The notes beneath the pieces are model-generated. The model did not search any database. It was given only the letters and a program-made list of their open reading frames with translations, and had not been told where the DNA came from. Below, in pieces: positions 53,116 through 64,000 of a stretch of 64,000 nt of DNA. Within the stretch, counting starts at the first letter, position 1; each line of letters begins with the position of its first letter. This stretch comes from Salisediminibacterium halotolerans (GTDB taxonomy: Bacteria; Bacillota; Bacilli; Bacillales; Salisediminibacteriaceae): positions 584,176 to 648,175 of the forward strand of contig NZ_RKQQ01000001.1 in NCBI RefSeq assembly GCF_003814815.1, written 5' to 3'. A program made the translations under genes and the position numbers.

Positions 53116-53291
53116 CGTGCACAATTTCAATCCTTTCATATAATATAACATACGTCTTTTTTTGGGGATTATTTTTATACGTTTTTATTCAACGAGGGTG
53201 AACAGAAGTTATACATCGCCGTTCGACCTTGCCTGCAGACAAACTATCTGCAGGCAATCAGATGTCATTGGCCAAAAAGGAGGGTAAACAA

Positions 53292-54653
53292 TTGGAAAAT
53301 TTGAATGATTTATGGGAACAAGCGCTGACAAAGATCGAAGACAAAGTCAGCAAACCTAGTTTTGATACATGGTTTAAATTCACAAAAGCGGACACACTCG
53401 ATCAAAGCACGAATACAATCACCGTCGTCGCTCCAAATGAGTTTGCGCGCGACTGGCTGGAAAACCGTTATTTCGGCATCATTACCGAAACACTTCACGA
53501 ATTAACCGGTGCTGAGCTGCATGCGAAATTCATTTTACCGAAAGATGAAAACGATGATTTGGAAATGCTCTCAAACAATCCTCCCCAGCCGAATCCGCCC
53601 GATATGGACGGCGAAGGGGATACGACAAAGCATATGCTGAATACAAAATATACGTTCGATACATTTGTTATCGGCAGCGGAAACCGCTTTGCCCATGCAG
53701 CCTCGCTCGCTGTTGCAGAAGCCCCGGCAAAAGCGTATAATCCGCTGTTTATTTACGGCGGTGTCGGATTGGGCAAAACGCACTTAATGCATGCGATCGG
53801 CCACTACGTCGTCGATCATAACCCTGATGCTAAAGTGGTCTATTTATCTTCAGAAAAATTTACGAACGAATTTATCAACTCGATCCGTGATAACAAAGCG
53901 GTGGATTTCCGCAATAAATACCGCAACGTCGATGTGCTGTTAATCGATGATATCCAGTTTTTAGCTGGCAAGGAACAAACGCAAGAAGAATTTTTCCATA
54001 CGTTTAATTCCCTTCACGAAGACAGTAAACAGATTGTTATTTCAAGCGACCGTCCGCCAAAAGAAATTCCGACGCTCGAGGACAGACTTCGTTCCCGCTT
54101 TGAGTGGGGACTGATCACGGATATAACTCCGCCGGATTTAGAAACGCGCATTGCGATTTTACGGAAAAAAGCGAAAGCAGAAAACTTGGATATTCCTAAT
54201 GAAGTGATGCTTTATATTGCTAATCAAATTGATACAAACATCCGCGAGCTTGAAGGCGCCCTGATCAGAGTGGTCGCCTATTCATCGTTGATTAACCAGG
54301 ATATGAATGCCGATTTAGCAGCTGTCGCACTAAAAGACATCGTTCCGAATGCGAAGCCGAAAAAGGTCACGATTCAAGATGTCCAAAGCGCTGTTGCTGC
54401 TCAATTTCAAATTAAGGTCGAAGATTTAAAAGCAAAAAAACGCACCAAAACGGTTGCATTTCCGCGGCAGATTGCGATGTATTTGGCCCGGGAGATGACG
54501 GACAGCTCCTTGCCGAAAATCGGCCATGAGTTCGGCGGACGCGATCATACAACCGTCATTCATGCGCACGAAAAAATATCCAAGCTTTTTGCCGCCGACG
54601 ATGAAGAATTGCAAAAAAACATGCAAGAAATTACAGAACAGCTGAAATCTTAA
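53292..54653 (+). CDS. dnaA: Chromosomal replication initiator DnaA
   Basis: 453 residues. The start is TTG at 53292 with AAAGGAGGG 7 bases upstream, giving [16 protein letters not shown], aligned with other DnaA N-termini. Domain I (1-80), variable acidic linker, AAA+ domain with [19 protein letters not shown] and [20 protein letters not shown], and domain IV with [15 protein letters not shown]. It binds the boxes on both sides of its gene and opens the origin. Confidence 0.98.
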   Translation: MENLNDLWEQALTKIEDKVSKPSFDTWFKFTKADTLDQSTNTITVVAPNEFARDWLENRYFGIITETLHELTGAELHAKFILPKDENDDLEMLSNNPPQPNPPDMDGEGDTTKHMLNTKYTFDTFVIGSGNRFAHAASLAVAEAPAKAYNPLFIYGGVGLGKTHLMHAIGHYVVDHNPDAKVVYLSSEKFTNEFINSIRDNKAVDFRNKYRNVDVLLIDDIQFLAGKEQTQEEFFHTFNSLHEDSKQIVISSDRPPKEIPTLEDRLRSRFEWGLITDITPPDLETRIAILRKKAKAENLDIPNEVMLYIANQIDTNIRELEGALIRVVAYSSLINQDMNADLAAVALKDIVPNAKPKKVTIQDVQSAVAAQFQIKVEDLKAKKRTKTVAFPRQIAMYLAREMTDSSLPKIGHEFGGRDHTTVIHAHEKISKLFAADDEELQKNMQEITEQLKS

Positions 54654-54658
54654 CAGCC

Positions 54659-54817
54659 TGTGAATAACCAGCGCTCAGTTGCGCACAGTTTATCCACATC
54701 TGGATAACTTACAGACACAGTCTTAATCGCGGGTTATCCACATACTAACAAGCCCTATTACTATGACGGTCTAATTATTAATTATTAAATATAATTAAAA
54801 TACTGCTTATTAAAACT
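54659..54817. other. oriC, downstream DnaA boxes and AT-rich unwinding element (incC-like)
   Basis: Boxes TGTGAATAA (54659), TTATCCACA (54690), TCTGGATAA (about 54699) and TTATCCACA (54734). After the last perfect box comes CTATTACTATGA and then an A/T stretch at 54770-54817 before dnaN. The order box, spacer, A/T tract is that of the Bacillus DNA unwinding element with DnaA-trio-like triplets. Confidence 0.88.
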
Positions 54818-54844
54818 ACAGCGCGAAGAAAGCGAGGGACTGCA

Positions 54845-55987
54845 ATGCAATTTACAATTAACCGTGAACGTTTCGTTCAAAGCGTCCAAGATGTTTCCAA
54901 AGCCATTTCCCCCCGGACAACAATCCCAATTTTAACCGGGATAAAAATTGACGCAGCAGAAGACGGCGTCACACTGACCGGAAGCGACTCTGATATTTCG
55001 ATTGAATCGTTTATCCCTGTTGAAGAAAACGGCGAACAAATCGTCACTGTCGAAACGGAAGGAACGATTGTTTTACAAGCCCGTTTTTTTGCCGACATTA
55101 TTAAAAAACTGCCGGAAAATACGCTCGAGCTGTCCGTGACCGATCAATTTACAGCCCAAGTAAAATCCGGTTCGTCCGTCTTTAACATTAACGGACTCGA
55201 CCCGGACGAATACCCGCGCCTGCCAGAGATTGATGAGAGCAGCGTGTTTAAAATGCCGAAAAACTTACTTAAGAGCATGATCCGTCAAACAGCTTTTGCC
55301 GTTTCAACAGTCGAAACGAGACCGATTCTGACCGGTATTCACTGGGCGCTTAGCGGGGAAAAGCTGACTTGCACAGCAACAGACAGCCACCGGTTAGCAA
55401 TGCGCCATGCGGAAGTTAAGAGCAATGATGCTGATCTGTCCTTTTCAAATGTTGTCATACCGGGCAAAAGCTTGAGCGAACTGAGTAAAATCATCGATGA
55501 TTCAGATGAATTGATCGACATCATCGTCGCGGAAAATCAAATCTTGTTTAAAGCGACGAATCTGTTGTTTTTCTCGCGGCTTCTCGACGGCAACTATCCG
55601 GCAACAGACAACATGATCCCGACATCCGGGAAAACGAATATTACGCTCGAAACGAAACATCTGCTTGATGCGATTGAGCGGGCCCTGCTTCTTTCCCGGG
55701 AAGGGAAGAACAATGTTGTCCATGTGAAAAGCCTCGAAGATGGCAAAATTGAAATTACCTCGGTCACTCCGGAAGTCGGCAAAGTCACCGAGCACGTCGC
55801 GACAAATTCGTACGACGGCGAAGCCTTGCAGATTTCGTTTAACGGAAAAAATATGATTGATGCGCTCAAAATTGTTGAATCCTCAGAGATTACCGTCGAT
55901 TTCACCGGGGCGATGAGTCCGTTCGTGCTAAAACCGGCGGAAATGGATCATATGCTCCACCTTTTCAGTCCGGTAAGGACATACTAG
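54845..55987 (+). CDS. dnaN: DNA polymerase III sliding clamp (beta subunit)
   Basis: 380 residues. MQFTINRERFVQSVQDVSKA, TRPILTGIHWALSG and the C-terminal LFSPVRTY are typical. A ring-shaped dimer tethering polymerase to DNA. ATG behind GCGAGGG. Terminator follows. Confidence 0.97.
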   Translation: MQFTINRERFVQSVQDVSKAISPRTTIPILTGIKIDAAEDGVTLTGSDSDISIESFIPVEENGEQIVTVETEGTIVLQARFFADIIKKLPENTLELSVTDQFTAQVKSGSSVFNINGLDPDEYPRLPEIDESSVFKMPKNLLKSMIRQTAFAVSTVETRPILTGIHWALSGEKLTCTATDSHRLAMRHAEVKSNDADLSFSNVVIPGKSLSELSKIIDDSDELIDIIVAENQILFKATNLLFFSRLLDGNYPATDNMIPTSGKTNITLETKHLLDAIERALLLSREGKNNVVHVKSLEDGKIEITSVTPEVGKVTEHVATNSYDGEALQISFNGKNMIDALKIVESSEITVDFTGAMSPFVLKPAEMDHMLHLFSPVRTY

Positions 55988-56003
55988 TCTCTTATAATCA
56001 AGC

Positions 56004-56035
56004 GATCCTCCGCTATCCCGGGGGATCTTTTTTCA
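56004..56035 (+). terminator. Intrinsic terminator of dnaN
   Basis: GATCCTCCGC TAT CCCGGGGGATC followed by TTTTTTC. Confidence 0.75.
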
Positions 56036-56059
56036 CCTCACAATCTCCAGTAAAAGTCG

Positions 56060-56089
56060 TTGGCGTTTGCGGATAAGTTTTAGTACAAT
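56060..56089 (+). promoter_or_regulatory. Sigma-A promoter of yaaA-recF-remB-gyrB
   Basis: TTGGCG, 18-base spacer, TACAAT, about 65 bases upstream of yaaA. Confidence 0.5.
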
Positions 56090-56156
56090 ATAAAGTGAGA
56101 GTTTGTGTGCACGTATAAAAAACAGGCTGTAGAAAGTACGAAAGCGAGTGAATGCG

Positions 56157-56384
56157 GTGGAAGAAAAAATTGTCATCCAAACCCAATATATGACTTTGGG
56201 ACAAGCGTTAAAAGAAGCAGCGGTCATCGATTCCGGCGGCCAGGCCAAATGGTTTTTAGCTGAGATTCCTGTTTTTATCAATGATGAACAGGAAGCGGAA
56301 TCCCGCAGAGGACGTAAACTTTATCCCGGAGATACGGTTTATATCGAAGATGAACCGGCTTTTTCGATTACCGATGAAGAATAA
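56157..56384 (+). CDS. yaaA: S4-domain protein YaaA
   Basis: 75 residues, S4 RNA-binding fold: MTLGQALKEAAVIDSGGQAKWFL and RRGRKLYPGDTVYIED. The start is ambiguous. GTG at 56157 gives the same N-terminal length as B. subtilis YaaA. A GTG at 56148 is also in frame, and neither has a strong SD. Located between dnaN and recF as always in Bacilli. Confidence 0.9.
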   Translation: MEEKIVIQTQYMTLGQALKEAAVIDSGGQAKWFLAEIPVFINDEQEAESRRGRKLYPGDTVYIEDEPAFSITDEE

Positions 56385-56396
56385 GAGGTCAAAACA

Positions 56397-57518
56397 TTGC
56401 ACATCAATGAACTCCATCTAAAAGATTACCGCAATTACGAAGATCTCCACCTTTTTTTTGAAAACCGCATTAATGTCATTATCGGCGAAAACGCGCAAGG
56501 CAAAACGAATATGATGGAAGCCATCTACGTATTAGGGATGGCCCGTTCACACCGTACGCCGAGAGATAAGGAACTCATTCGCTGGGAACAGCCTTTTTCA
56601 AGGGTTGAAGGTCAGTTAACGAATCGGCACGGACCGGCCAAAATGGAAGTGATCTTTTCCAAGCAAGGAAAAAAAGTAAAGCTGAACGGGTTGGAAAAAA
56701 AGCGTCTGACTGATTACATCGGCGCTTGTACGATCGTTATGTTTGCGCCTGAGGATCTCGCGCTCGTTAAAGGCAGCCCGCAAATTCGCCGGCGTTTTCT
56801 CGATATGGAGATGGGACAGATATACACGGTTTACTTGTACTATCTTTCGCAATATCACAAAATCCTCAAACAGCGGAATCAGTGGTTAAAAGATGTCGCG
56901 CAAAATAAAACGGCGAAAAACGAAGCGTTTTTTGAAGTCATGACGGATCAGCTTGTAGAAGCAGGAGCTGAAGTCATTCAGAAACGCTTCGCATTTTTGC
57001 AAAAGCTGGAAAATTGGGCGCAGCCGATTCACGAAAATATTACGCAAGGGACAGAAACACTGGCGATTGATTATGTTCCGAGCGCGCCGGTCGATGCTTC
57101 GATGAGCACTGATGAGATAAAAACCGCCCTGAAAGCTGAATACGTCCGGCTGTTTGAGCAGGAAATACGCCGGGCAACGACCGTCTTGGGACCGCATCGT
57201 GATGATCTCAAGTTTCTTGTCAACGGTCATGATATTCAAGTTTACGGTTCACAGGGGCAGCAGCGGACGACGGCACTCTCTGTCAAATTGGCCGAAATCG
57301 AATTAATTTACGAAAAAACGGGGGAATACCCGATCTTATTATTGGATGATGTGCTTTCTGAACTCGATGATTCGCGGCAAACGCATTTGCTCGATACGAT
57401 TCAAGGCAAAGTACAGACATTTGTCACAACAACGAATGTCGGCGGAATACACCATGAAATGCTGGAAAAGGCGACGATGTTTCATGTGACCGGCGGCTCG
57501 ATTGATCAAACGGATTGA
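56397..57518 (+). CDS. recF: DNA replication and repair protein RecF
   Basis: 373 residues, SMC-like ATPase. [19 protein letters not shown] (Walker A), [34 protein letters not shown] (ABC signature) and [12 protein letters not shown] (Walker B). TTG start behind AGAGGT. It loads RecA at gaps. Confidence 0.96.
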   Translation: MHINELHLKDYRNYEDLHLFFENRINVIIGENAQGKTNMMEAIYVLGMARSHRTPRDKELIRWEQPFSRVEGQLTNRHGPAKMEVIFSKQGKKVKLNGLEKKRLTDYIGACTIVMFAPEDLALVKGSPQIRRRFLDMEMGQIYTVYLYYLSQYHKILKQRNQWLKDVAQNKTAKNEAFFEVMTDQLVEAGAEVIQKRFAFLQKLENWAQPIHENITQGTETLAIDYVPSAPVDASMSTDEIKTALKAEYVRLFEQEIRRATTVLGPHRDDLKFLVNGHDIQVYGSQGQQRTTALSVKLAEIELIYEKTGEYPILLLDDVLSELDDSRQTHLLDTIQGKVQTFVTTTNVGGIHHEMLEKATMFHVTGGSIDQTD

Positions 57519-57529
57519 GGTGATGACCG

Positions 57530-57814
57530 GTGTTTATTCATTTAGGCGGGGATTTGGTCATGAAAACCGAACGGATAATTGCGATCCTGGATCATCAAAA
57601 CCAAGGGATGTCGAAAGAAAATCAGGATTTCATGAAAGGCTATCAAGGGCAAAAGCGGACTGTTCATGTTACGGATGATCCGCCGAAGTCGATGGTCATA
57701 ACCGCAGATGAAATTTATATGTCGCCGATCTCTTCGCAAACGCTGAAACGGCGGGCTGAGGCAAATAACGGCGGATTTGAACTGGAAGACAGCGAGGATG
57801 AAGAAATTAACTAA
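57530..57814 (+). CDS. remB: RemB/YaaB-family extracellular matrix regulator
   Basis: 94 residues. MFIHLGGDLVMKTERIIAIL and the EIYMSPISSQTLKRR region match YaaB/RemB, a small DNA-binding-fold protein encoded between recF and gyrB. The C-terminus is acidic. GTG start with GAGGTGAT. In B. subtilis it promotes matrix gene expression. The regulatory role here is inferred from family. Confidence 0.9.
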   Translation: MFIHLGGDLVMKTERIIAILDHQNQGMSKENQDFMKGYQGQKRTVHVTDDPPKSMVITADEIYMSPISSQTLKRRAEANNGGFELEDSEDEEIN

Positions 57815-57858
57815 TTTTCATATTAGAACACGAAGGTGTTTAAAAAAAGTGCAGGTGA

Positions 57859-59778
<1,920 letters not shown>

Positions 59779-59928
59779 AAGGGTTACAGTTTCCATGCAG
59801 GCGTCCCCTGCATGGTGCTCCTATTTTTACAGAGCGATCGACGAGATCGCAATCAGGCGAATCACTGCCGCGCAAAATGAGTATGTACATACTAAGCGGA
59901 TTGAATTTGCTAAACGGAGGTACAGTCA

Positions 59929-62472
59929 ATGTCTGAATCTGATCAGTCACGAGTAAGAGAAATTAATATCAATCAGGAAATGAAGACATCGTTTATGGAC
60001 TATGCGATGAGCGTTATTGTCAGCCGTGCTCTGCCGGATGTTCGCGACGGACTCAAACCGGTTCACCGCCGGATTTTGTATGCGATGAATGAACTCGGCA
60101 TCACAGCGGATAAATCGTATAAAAAGTCCGCCCGTATTGTCGGAGAAGTGATCGGCAAGTATCATCCGCACGGTGACAGCGCTGTTTATGAAGCGATGGT
60201 GCGGATGGCGCAAGATTTCAGCTACCGTTACATGCTTGTCGACGGCCACGGCAATTTCGGTTCTGTCGATGGTGATGCAGCTGCAGCAATGCGTTACACA
60301 GAAGCCCGCATGTCGAAAATTTCGATGGAAATGGTTCGGGATATTAATAAAGATACCATCAGCTACCAAGAAAACTATGACGGTGCAGAAAATGAGCCGG
60401 TCGTCTTGCCGGCCCGCTTTCCGAACTTATTGATCAACGGTGCATCGGGTATCGCTGTCGGAATGGCTACAAATATCCCGCCGCATAACCTGTCGGAAGT
60501 TATCGCCGGTGTCTTAGCGTTAAGCCGCAACCCGGAAATTACCGTCGAGGAGCTGATGGAATACATCAGCGGCCCGGATTTTCCGACCGGGGCTGAAATC
60601 GTCGGGATATCCGGCATCCGCCGTGCCTATGAGACCGGCAAAGGATCGATTATGGTCCGGGCGAATGCGGAAATTGAAGAAGTAAACGGCAAACCGCGGA
60701 TTATTGTTGATGAACTTCCTTATCAAGTCAATAAAGCCCGTTTGATCGAAAAAATTGCCGAACTCGTCCGAGACAAAAAAATCGACGGAATTACCGATCT
60801 TCGCGATGAGTCGGACCGCACGGGAATGCGAATCGTGATCGAACTTCGCCGCGATGTGAACGCGAACGTCTTGTTAAATAACTTATTCAAACAAACAGCG
60901 CTGCAAACTAGCTTCGGCATCAACACACTGGCGCTTGTCGACGGCAGACCGAAAGTTCTCACATTAAAGGAATCACTGTATCATTATCTTGAACATCAAA
61001 AAGTCGTCATCCGCCGCCGCACCGAGTTTGATTTGAAAAAAGCCGAAGCGCGGGCGCATATTCTCGAAGGCTTGCGTGTGGCGTTAGATTACCTTGATCA
61101 AGTTATTGAATTGATCAGAGGCTCGCAAACGTCGGATATTGCGCGTCAAGGTCTGATGGAGAACTACGACCTTTCCCACGATCAGGCGCAAGCGATTCTT
61201 GATATGCGTTTAAACCGTCTGACCGGTTTAGAACGCGACAAAATTGAGAATGAATACAGTGAACTTGTTGAACGAATCAGAGAATTAAAAGCGATCTTAG
61301 CTGATGAAGAAAGAATTCTTGAGATTATTCGCAATGAGCTCACAGAACTGAGAGATAAATACGGCGATGACCGGCGAACGACGATTACGTTCGGTGAAGA
61401 CAGCATGGAAGACGAAGATTTGATTCCGCGGCAAAATGTCGTCATTACTGTATCGCATCAGGGCTACATTAAGCGCCTGCCGGTATCAACGTACCGCAGC
61501 CAAAAACGCGGCGGCCGCGGTGTGCAAGGAATGGGGACGTATGATGATGATTTCGTCCGTCATTTGTTTGTCACCAATTCGCACAATCATTTGCTCTTCT
61601 TTACGAACAAAGGCAAAGTATACCGGATAAAAGCTTATGAAGTGCCCGAACAAAAGCGGACATCAAAAGGCACGCCGATTATTAATTTGCTGCAGATCGA
61701 TCAAGATGAATACATTTCTGCGGTTATTCCGATCTCAGATTTTGATCCTGATCAATCGCTCTTTTTCATGACGAAATACGGCGTGTCGAAACGGACAGAT
61801 TTAGCAGCCTTTAAAAACATTCGCCGCGGCGGATTGTTCGCGATTAAATTGCGTGAAGGCGATGAATTGCACGGGGTCCGTTTAACGGATGGAACGAAAG
61901 AACTCGTCATCGGCACAAAACAAGGCCTGTCCATTCGTTTCAATGAAAATGACGTCCGCCTGATGGGGCGTACAGCTACCGGCGTGAAAGGTCTGAATTT
62001 AAAAGCAAATGACGAAGTTGTCGGCATGGATATTTGCCAGCCGGATCAAGATATTTTGATTGTTACAGAAAACGGTTTTGGCAAGCGGACAAAAGCAGAT
62101 GAATACCGTTTGCAAACACGCGGAGGCAAAGGAATTAAGACGTGTAATGTGACCGAGAAAAACGGAGAACTCGTCGCGTTAAAAGTGGTCTCAGAAGAGC
62201 ATGATCTGATGGTGATTACGACAAACGGTGTGGTGATCCGTATGCATGTGGATGAAATCTCCCAAACAAGCCGTAACACTCAGGGTGTGCGTTTAATCCG
62301 GCTTGGTGACGAGGAGTATGTCTCAACGGTTGCGCGGGTTAACATTACCGAAGACGAAGATGAAGATGAAGACGAAACTGCTGTAATTGCTGAAGCCGGC
62401 GAACCGGCAGCCGAAGAAACAGAAGGATCTGAAGAAATTGCCTCAGATGACAATGATGAAGACGAGGATTAA
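59929..62472 (+). CDS. gyrA: DNA gyrase subunit A
   Basis: 847 residues. The catalytic tyrosine lies in [11 protein letters not shown], the quinolone region is [19 protein letters not shown], the dimer gate follows, and six C-terminal beta-pinwheel blades include the GyrA-box [10 protein letters not shown]. The last 45 residues are an acidic Glu/Asp tail ([11 protein letters not shown] onward), longer than usual. 150 bases after gyrB, with nothing else recognised in the gap. Confidence 0.98.
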   Translation: MSESDQSRVREININQEMKTSFMDYAMSVIVSRALPDVRDGLKPVHRRILYAMNELGITADKSYKKSARIVGEVIGKYHPHGDSAVYEAMVRMAQDFSYRYMLVDGHGNFGSVDGDAAAAMRYTEARMSKISMEMVRDINKDTISYQENYDGAENEPVVLPARFPNLLINGASGIAVGMATNIPPHNLSEVIAGVLALSRNPEITVEELMEYISGPDFPTGAEIVGISGIRRAYETGKGSIMVRANAEIEEVNGKPRIIVDELPYQVNKARLIEKIAELVRDKKIDGITDLRDESDRTGMRIVIELRRDVNANVLLNNLFKQTALQTSFGINTLALVDGRPKVLTLKESLYHYLEHQKVVIRRRTEFDLKKAEARAHILEGLRVALDYLDQVIELIRGSQTSDIARQGLMENYDLSHDQAQAILDMRLNRLTGLERDKIENEYSELVERIRELKAILADEERILEIIRNELTELRDKYGDDRRTTITFGEDSMEDEDLIPRQNVVITVSHQGYIKRLPVSTYRSQKRGGRGVQGMGTYDDDFVRHLFVTNSHNHLLFFTNKGKVYRIKAYEVPEQKRTSKGTPIINLLQIDQDEYISAVIPISDFDPDQSLFFMTKYGVSKRTDLAAFKNIRRGGLFAIKLREGDELHGVRLTDGTKELVIGTKQGLSIRFNENDVRLMGRTATGVKGLNLKANDEVVGMDICQPDQDILIVTENGFGKRTKADEYRLQTRGGKGIKTCNVTEKNGELVALKVVSEEHDLMVITTNGVVIRMHVDEISQTSRNTQGVRLIRLGDEEYVSTVARVNITEDEDEDEDETAVIAEAGEPAAEETEGSEEIASDDNDEDED

Positions 62473-62482
62473 GAATTGATCC

Positions 62483-62515
62483 GAACCGGACACAACAGCT
62501 GTTGTGTCCGGTTTT
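62483..62515 (+). terminator. Intrinsic terminator of gyrA
   Basis: AACCGGACACAACA-GC-TGTTGTGTCCGGTT followed by TTTCTTTG. Confidence 0.92.
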
Positions 62516-62629
62516 TCTTTGTGTATAAGGAAAAAAGACAGAAAACACAATTTTATAGCATTCATTATCATGCAAATTTTGGTACAATAAGACTAATGAT
62601 TTTGACCTGTATACAGAGGGGCGAGGGAC

Positions 62630-63730
62630 ATGGATGTTCAAGTGATTGATTTAAAACCGGGAGTTATTTTGCAAGAAGATGTCTATAAAAAGACAAATGC
62701 TCCGATTATGCGTAAAAATACTGTATTAACAGAAGAACGCATACACATTTTAGAGCTTTTTTTCATCGATCGGGTCTCTGTGTATAACAAAACCGCAGAC
62801 GGGTACACATTTTTACCGGAACACCGAAACGAAACCGAAACAGACGAACGCTCCTCCGGGACAGAAATCGAAGTAGACACGTTTTTAGACAGATATGAGC
62901 GTGCTGTTAAACAGTATAAGAAAATGTTTCAAAATTGGCAGGGCGGTCTGAAAGTCGATGCTTACGCGGTCAGGAGTCTTTTTTTGCCTCTGTATGAACT
63001 TGAACCGACAAAAAAGGAATTAAAAAATCTTTCCCGGTATTCAACGAAAGCGGAATACATTTATCATCACCCGGTTGCCGTAAGTATATACAGTGCAATG
63101 CTCGGTAAACGAATGAACTTGTCGAACGGCGAAATTATTCAGCTCGGATTGTCTGGATTATTAAGTGATTGCGGCATGGCAAAGCTGCCTAAGTATATTT
63201 TTAAAAAAGAAGGCGGGCTGACAGCAGATGAGTTTACAGAAATACGTAAGCATCCGGTCTATGGTTACCGGATGATTGAAAATGTTCCTGGTTTTTCTAA
63301 AGCCGCGATGATGGGCGTACTGCAGCATCATGAACGGGAAGACGGCAGCGGTTATCCTTTGCAGGTCAATGAAACAAAGTTGCACTTCTTTGCACGTGTG
63401 ATTGCTGTTGCCGATATGTTTCATGCGCTGACATCTGAGCGGATGTACCGTTCAGCCAAGCTGCCTTACGAAGTTCTAGAAGCGATGAAAGAAGAACAGT
63501 TTGGCCAGCTGGATCAACAGATGATCAACCATTTTATCTCTTTAGTCACAGACTTAACCGACGGTCAAAAAATCAAATTAAACACCGGTGAAATGGCGGA
63601 AATTGTGCTGGTAAATGAAGAAAATCCTTTTCGTCCGGTTGTTCAAATCGAAGGTTCACCGAAACGGATCGATTTAGCAGCGGAACAAGACTTGCTCATT
63701 GAAGAAGAAGCGGTAGAGAGTTATTTTTAA
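62630..63730 (+). CDS. HD-GYP domain protein with altered HD motif
   Basis: 366 residues. The N-terminal part (1-120) is uncharacterised; the HD-GYP domain covers about 140-310. YHHPVAV (His146-147), KHPVYGYRMIE (His208), LQHHEREDGSGYP (His233-234, GYP at 241-243) are intact. The central motif usually read LLHDIGK is LLSDCGMAK here (Ser179-Asp180), so the metal-binding HD histidine is lost. Activity on c-di-GMP is therefore doubtful. ATG behind a GAGGGGCGAGG stretch. It lies between gyrA and the rRNA operon as in several alkaliphilic Bacilli. Confidence 0.9.
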   Translation: MDVQVIDLKPGVILQEDVYKKTNAPIMRKNTVLTEERIHILELFFIDRVSVYNKTADGYTFLPEHRNETETDERSSGTEIEVDTFLDRYERAVKQYKKMFQNWQGGLKVDAYAVRSLFLPLYELEPTKKELKNLSRYSTKAEYIYHHPVAVSIYSAMLGKRMNLSNGEIIQLGLSGLLSDCGMAKLPKYIFKKEGGLTADEFTEIRKHPVYGYRMIENVPGFSKAAMMGVLQHHEREDGSGYPLQVNETKLHFFARVIAVADMFHALTSERMYRSAKLPYEVLEAMKEEQFGQLDQQMINHFISLVTDLTDGQKIKLNTGEMAEIVLVNEENPFRPVVQIEGSPKRIDLAAEQDLLIEEEAVESYF

Positions 63731-63758
63731 ATCTAATATTCTGAAATTTTTCCAAGGG

Positions 63759-63788
63759 TTGCTTTTATTTTTCGGCCTGTGCTATATT
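63759..63788 (+). promoter_or_regulatory. rRNA operon promoter P1 (candidate)
   Basis: TTGCTT, 18-base spacer, TATATT, about 100 bases upstream of a stronger promoter. Tandem promoters are usual for Bacillus rrn operons. Confidence 0.55.
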
Positions 63789-63855
63789 TGTATTCGTTGC
63801 TTTGAAAGCGACATAAACCAAAAAAATTAAGAGAGAGTTATTAACCGAAAAATGA

Positions 63856-63884
63856 TTGACTTTCGTTTCCTTTTTTGGTATATT
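63856..63884 (+). promoter_or_regulatory. rRNA operon promoter P2
   Basis: TTGACT, 17-base spacer, TATATT. It drives the leader at the right edge. Confidence 0.8.
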
Positions 63885-63916
63885 TAAAACTCGCCTTGCA
63901 GTTAGCAAAGCGATTC

Positions 63917-64000
63917 AGCTGCCCTTTGAAAACTAAACAAAAGCCAAGCGTAAAGTGGGATATAGTAAGAAGATATCCCGTCAATTTAGCAAGACAAGTC
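63917..64000 (+). other. rRNA operon leader with boxA; 16S gene begins outside the window
   Basis: GCTGCCCTTTGAAAACTAAA (from 63919) resembles the boxA antitermination site found ahead of Bacillus 16S rRNA. A small hairpin GGGATAT/ATATCCC follows at 63957-63979. No mature 16S sequence is reached before the edge. Confidence 0.75.

Noticed and set aside
52736..53122. Open frame of 128 codons across oriC
   Set aside because: It overlaps DnaA boxes and the rpmH promoter, has no SD and no recognisable domain.
55691..55704. Noc-site-like CTTTCCCGGGAAGG in dnaN
   Set aside because: Three mismatches to the Noc sequence; too weak to call.
59779..59928. Regulatory element between gyrB and gyrA
   Set aside because: Only scattered short repeats were seen, with no convincing promoter or terminator.

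Overview
The window spans the chromosomal replication origin region of a Firmicute of the Bacillaceae. The gene order is the classical Bacillus order. Running outward from oriC on the minus strand are rpmH, rnpA, yidD, yidC (spoIIIJ), jag, then mnmE, mnmG, rsmG, noc, parA, parB, ychF, rpsF, ssb, rpsR, yybS, gdpP, rplI, dnaB, purA, tRNAs, walRKHIJ, htrC and rlmH. On the plus strand are dnaA, dnaN, yaaA, recF, remB, gyrB, gyrA, an HD-GYP gene and the promoter region of an rRNA operon. Several traits point to a halophilic or haloalkaliphilic species: acidic tails and Asn/Asp/Glu-rich linkers on lipoproteins, WalK, HtrC and GyrA; two BCCT carriers; a glycine-betaine-binding lipoprotein; and a betaine aldehyde dehydrogenase with its GbsR-type regulator. 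The species cannot be named from the sequence alone.

Left accessory part (1-18.7 kb). It holds a YhgE/Pip-type membrane protein cut by the window edge and a cellobiose-family PTS operon with a LevR-type activator. The operon has a near-consensus sigma-54 promoter and a CcpA (cre) site. Next come a VOC protein, an auxin-efflux-family carrier, a BCCT carrier, the des-desK-desR cold-sensing operon, a glycerophosphodiesterase lipoprotein, a second BCCT carrier behind a structured leader, and an acidic lipoprotein with CWB2-like repeats.

Core part (18.7-46.4 kb). It carries cell-wall signalling (Wal), six tRNA genes, purine synthesis, replication (dnaB, ssb), ribosomal proteins, c-di-AMP turnover (gdpP) and chromosome segregation (parA/parB/noc). 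Three perfect parS sites and a pair of Noc-binding sites are visible. An osmoprotection block (gbsA, gbsR, OpuAC-like lipoprotein) lies between mnmE and jag.

Origin part (50-64 kb). DnaA-box arrays lie on both sides of dnaA, with an AT-rich unwinding element before dnaN.

The most unusual signal is a non-coding element of about 380-420 bp in two inverted copies (8701-9080 and 19616-20037), with a degraded fragment at 18629-18672. It has short terminal inverted repeats and two large hairpin modules. Each full copy sits inside a different intrinsic terminator, flanked by a 22-27 bp direct duplication of that terminator, and in the same orientation relative to the terminated gene. It looks like a terminator-targeting, non-autonomous mobile element or a structured-RNA element.
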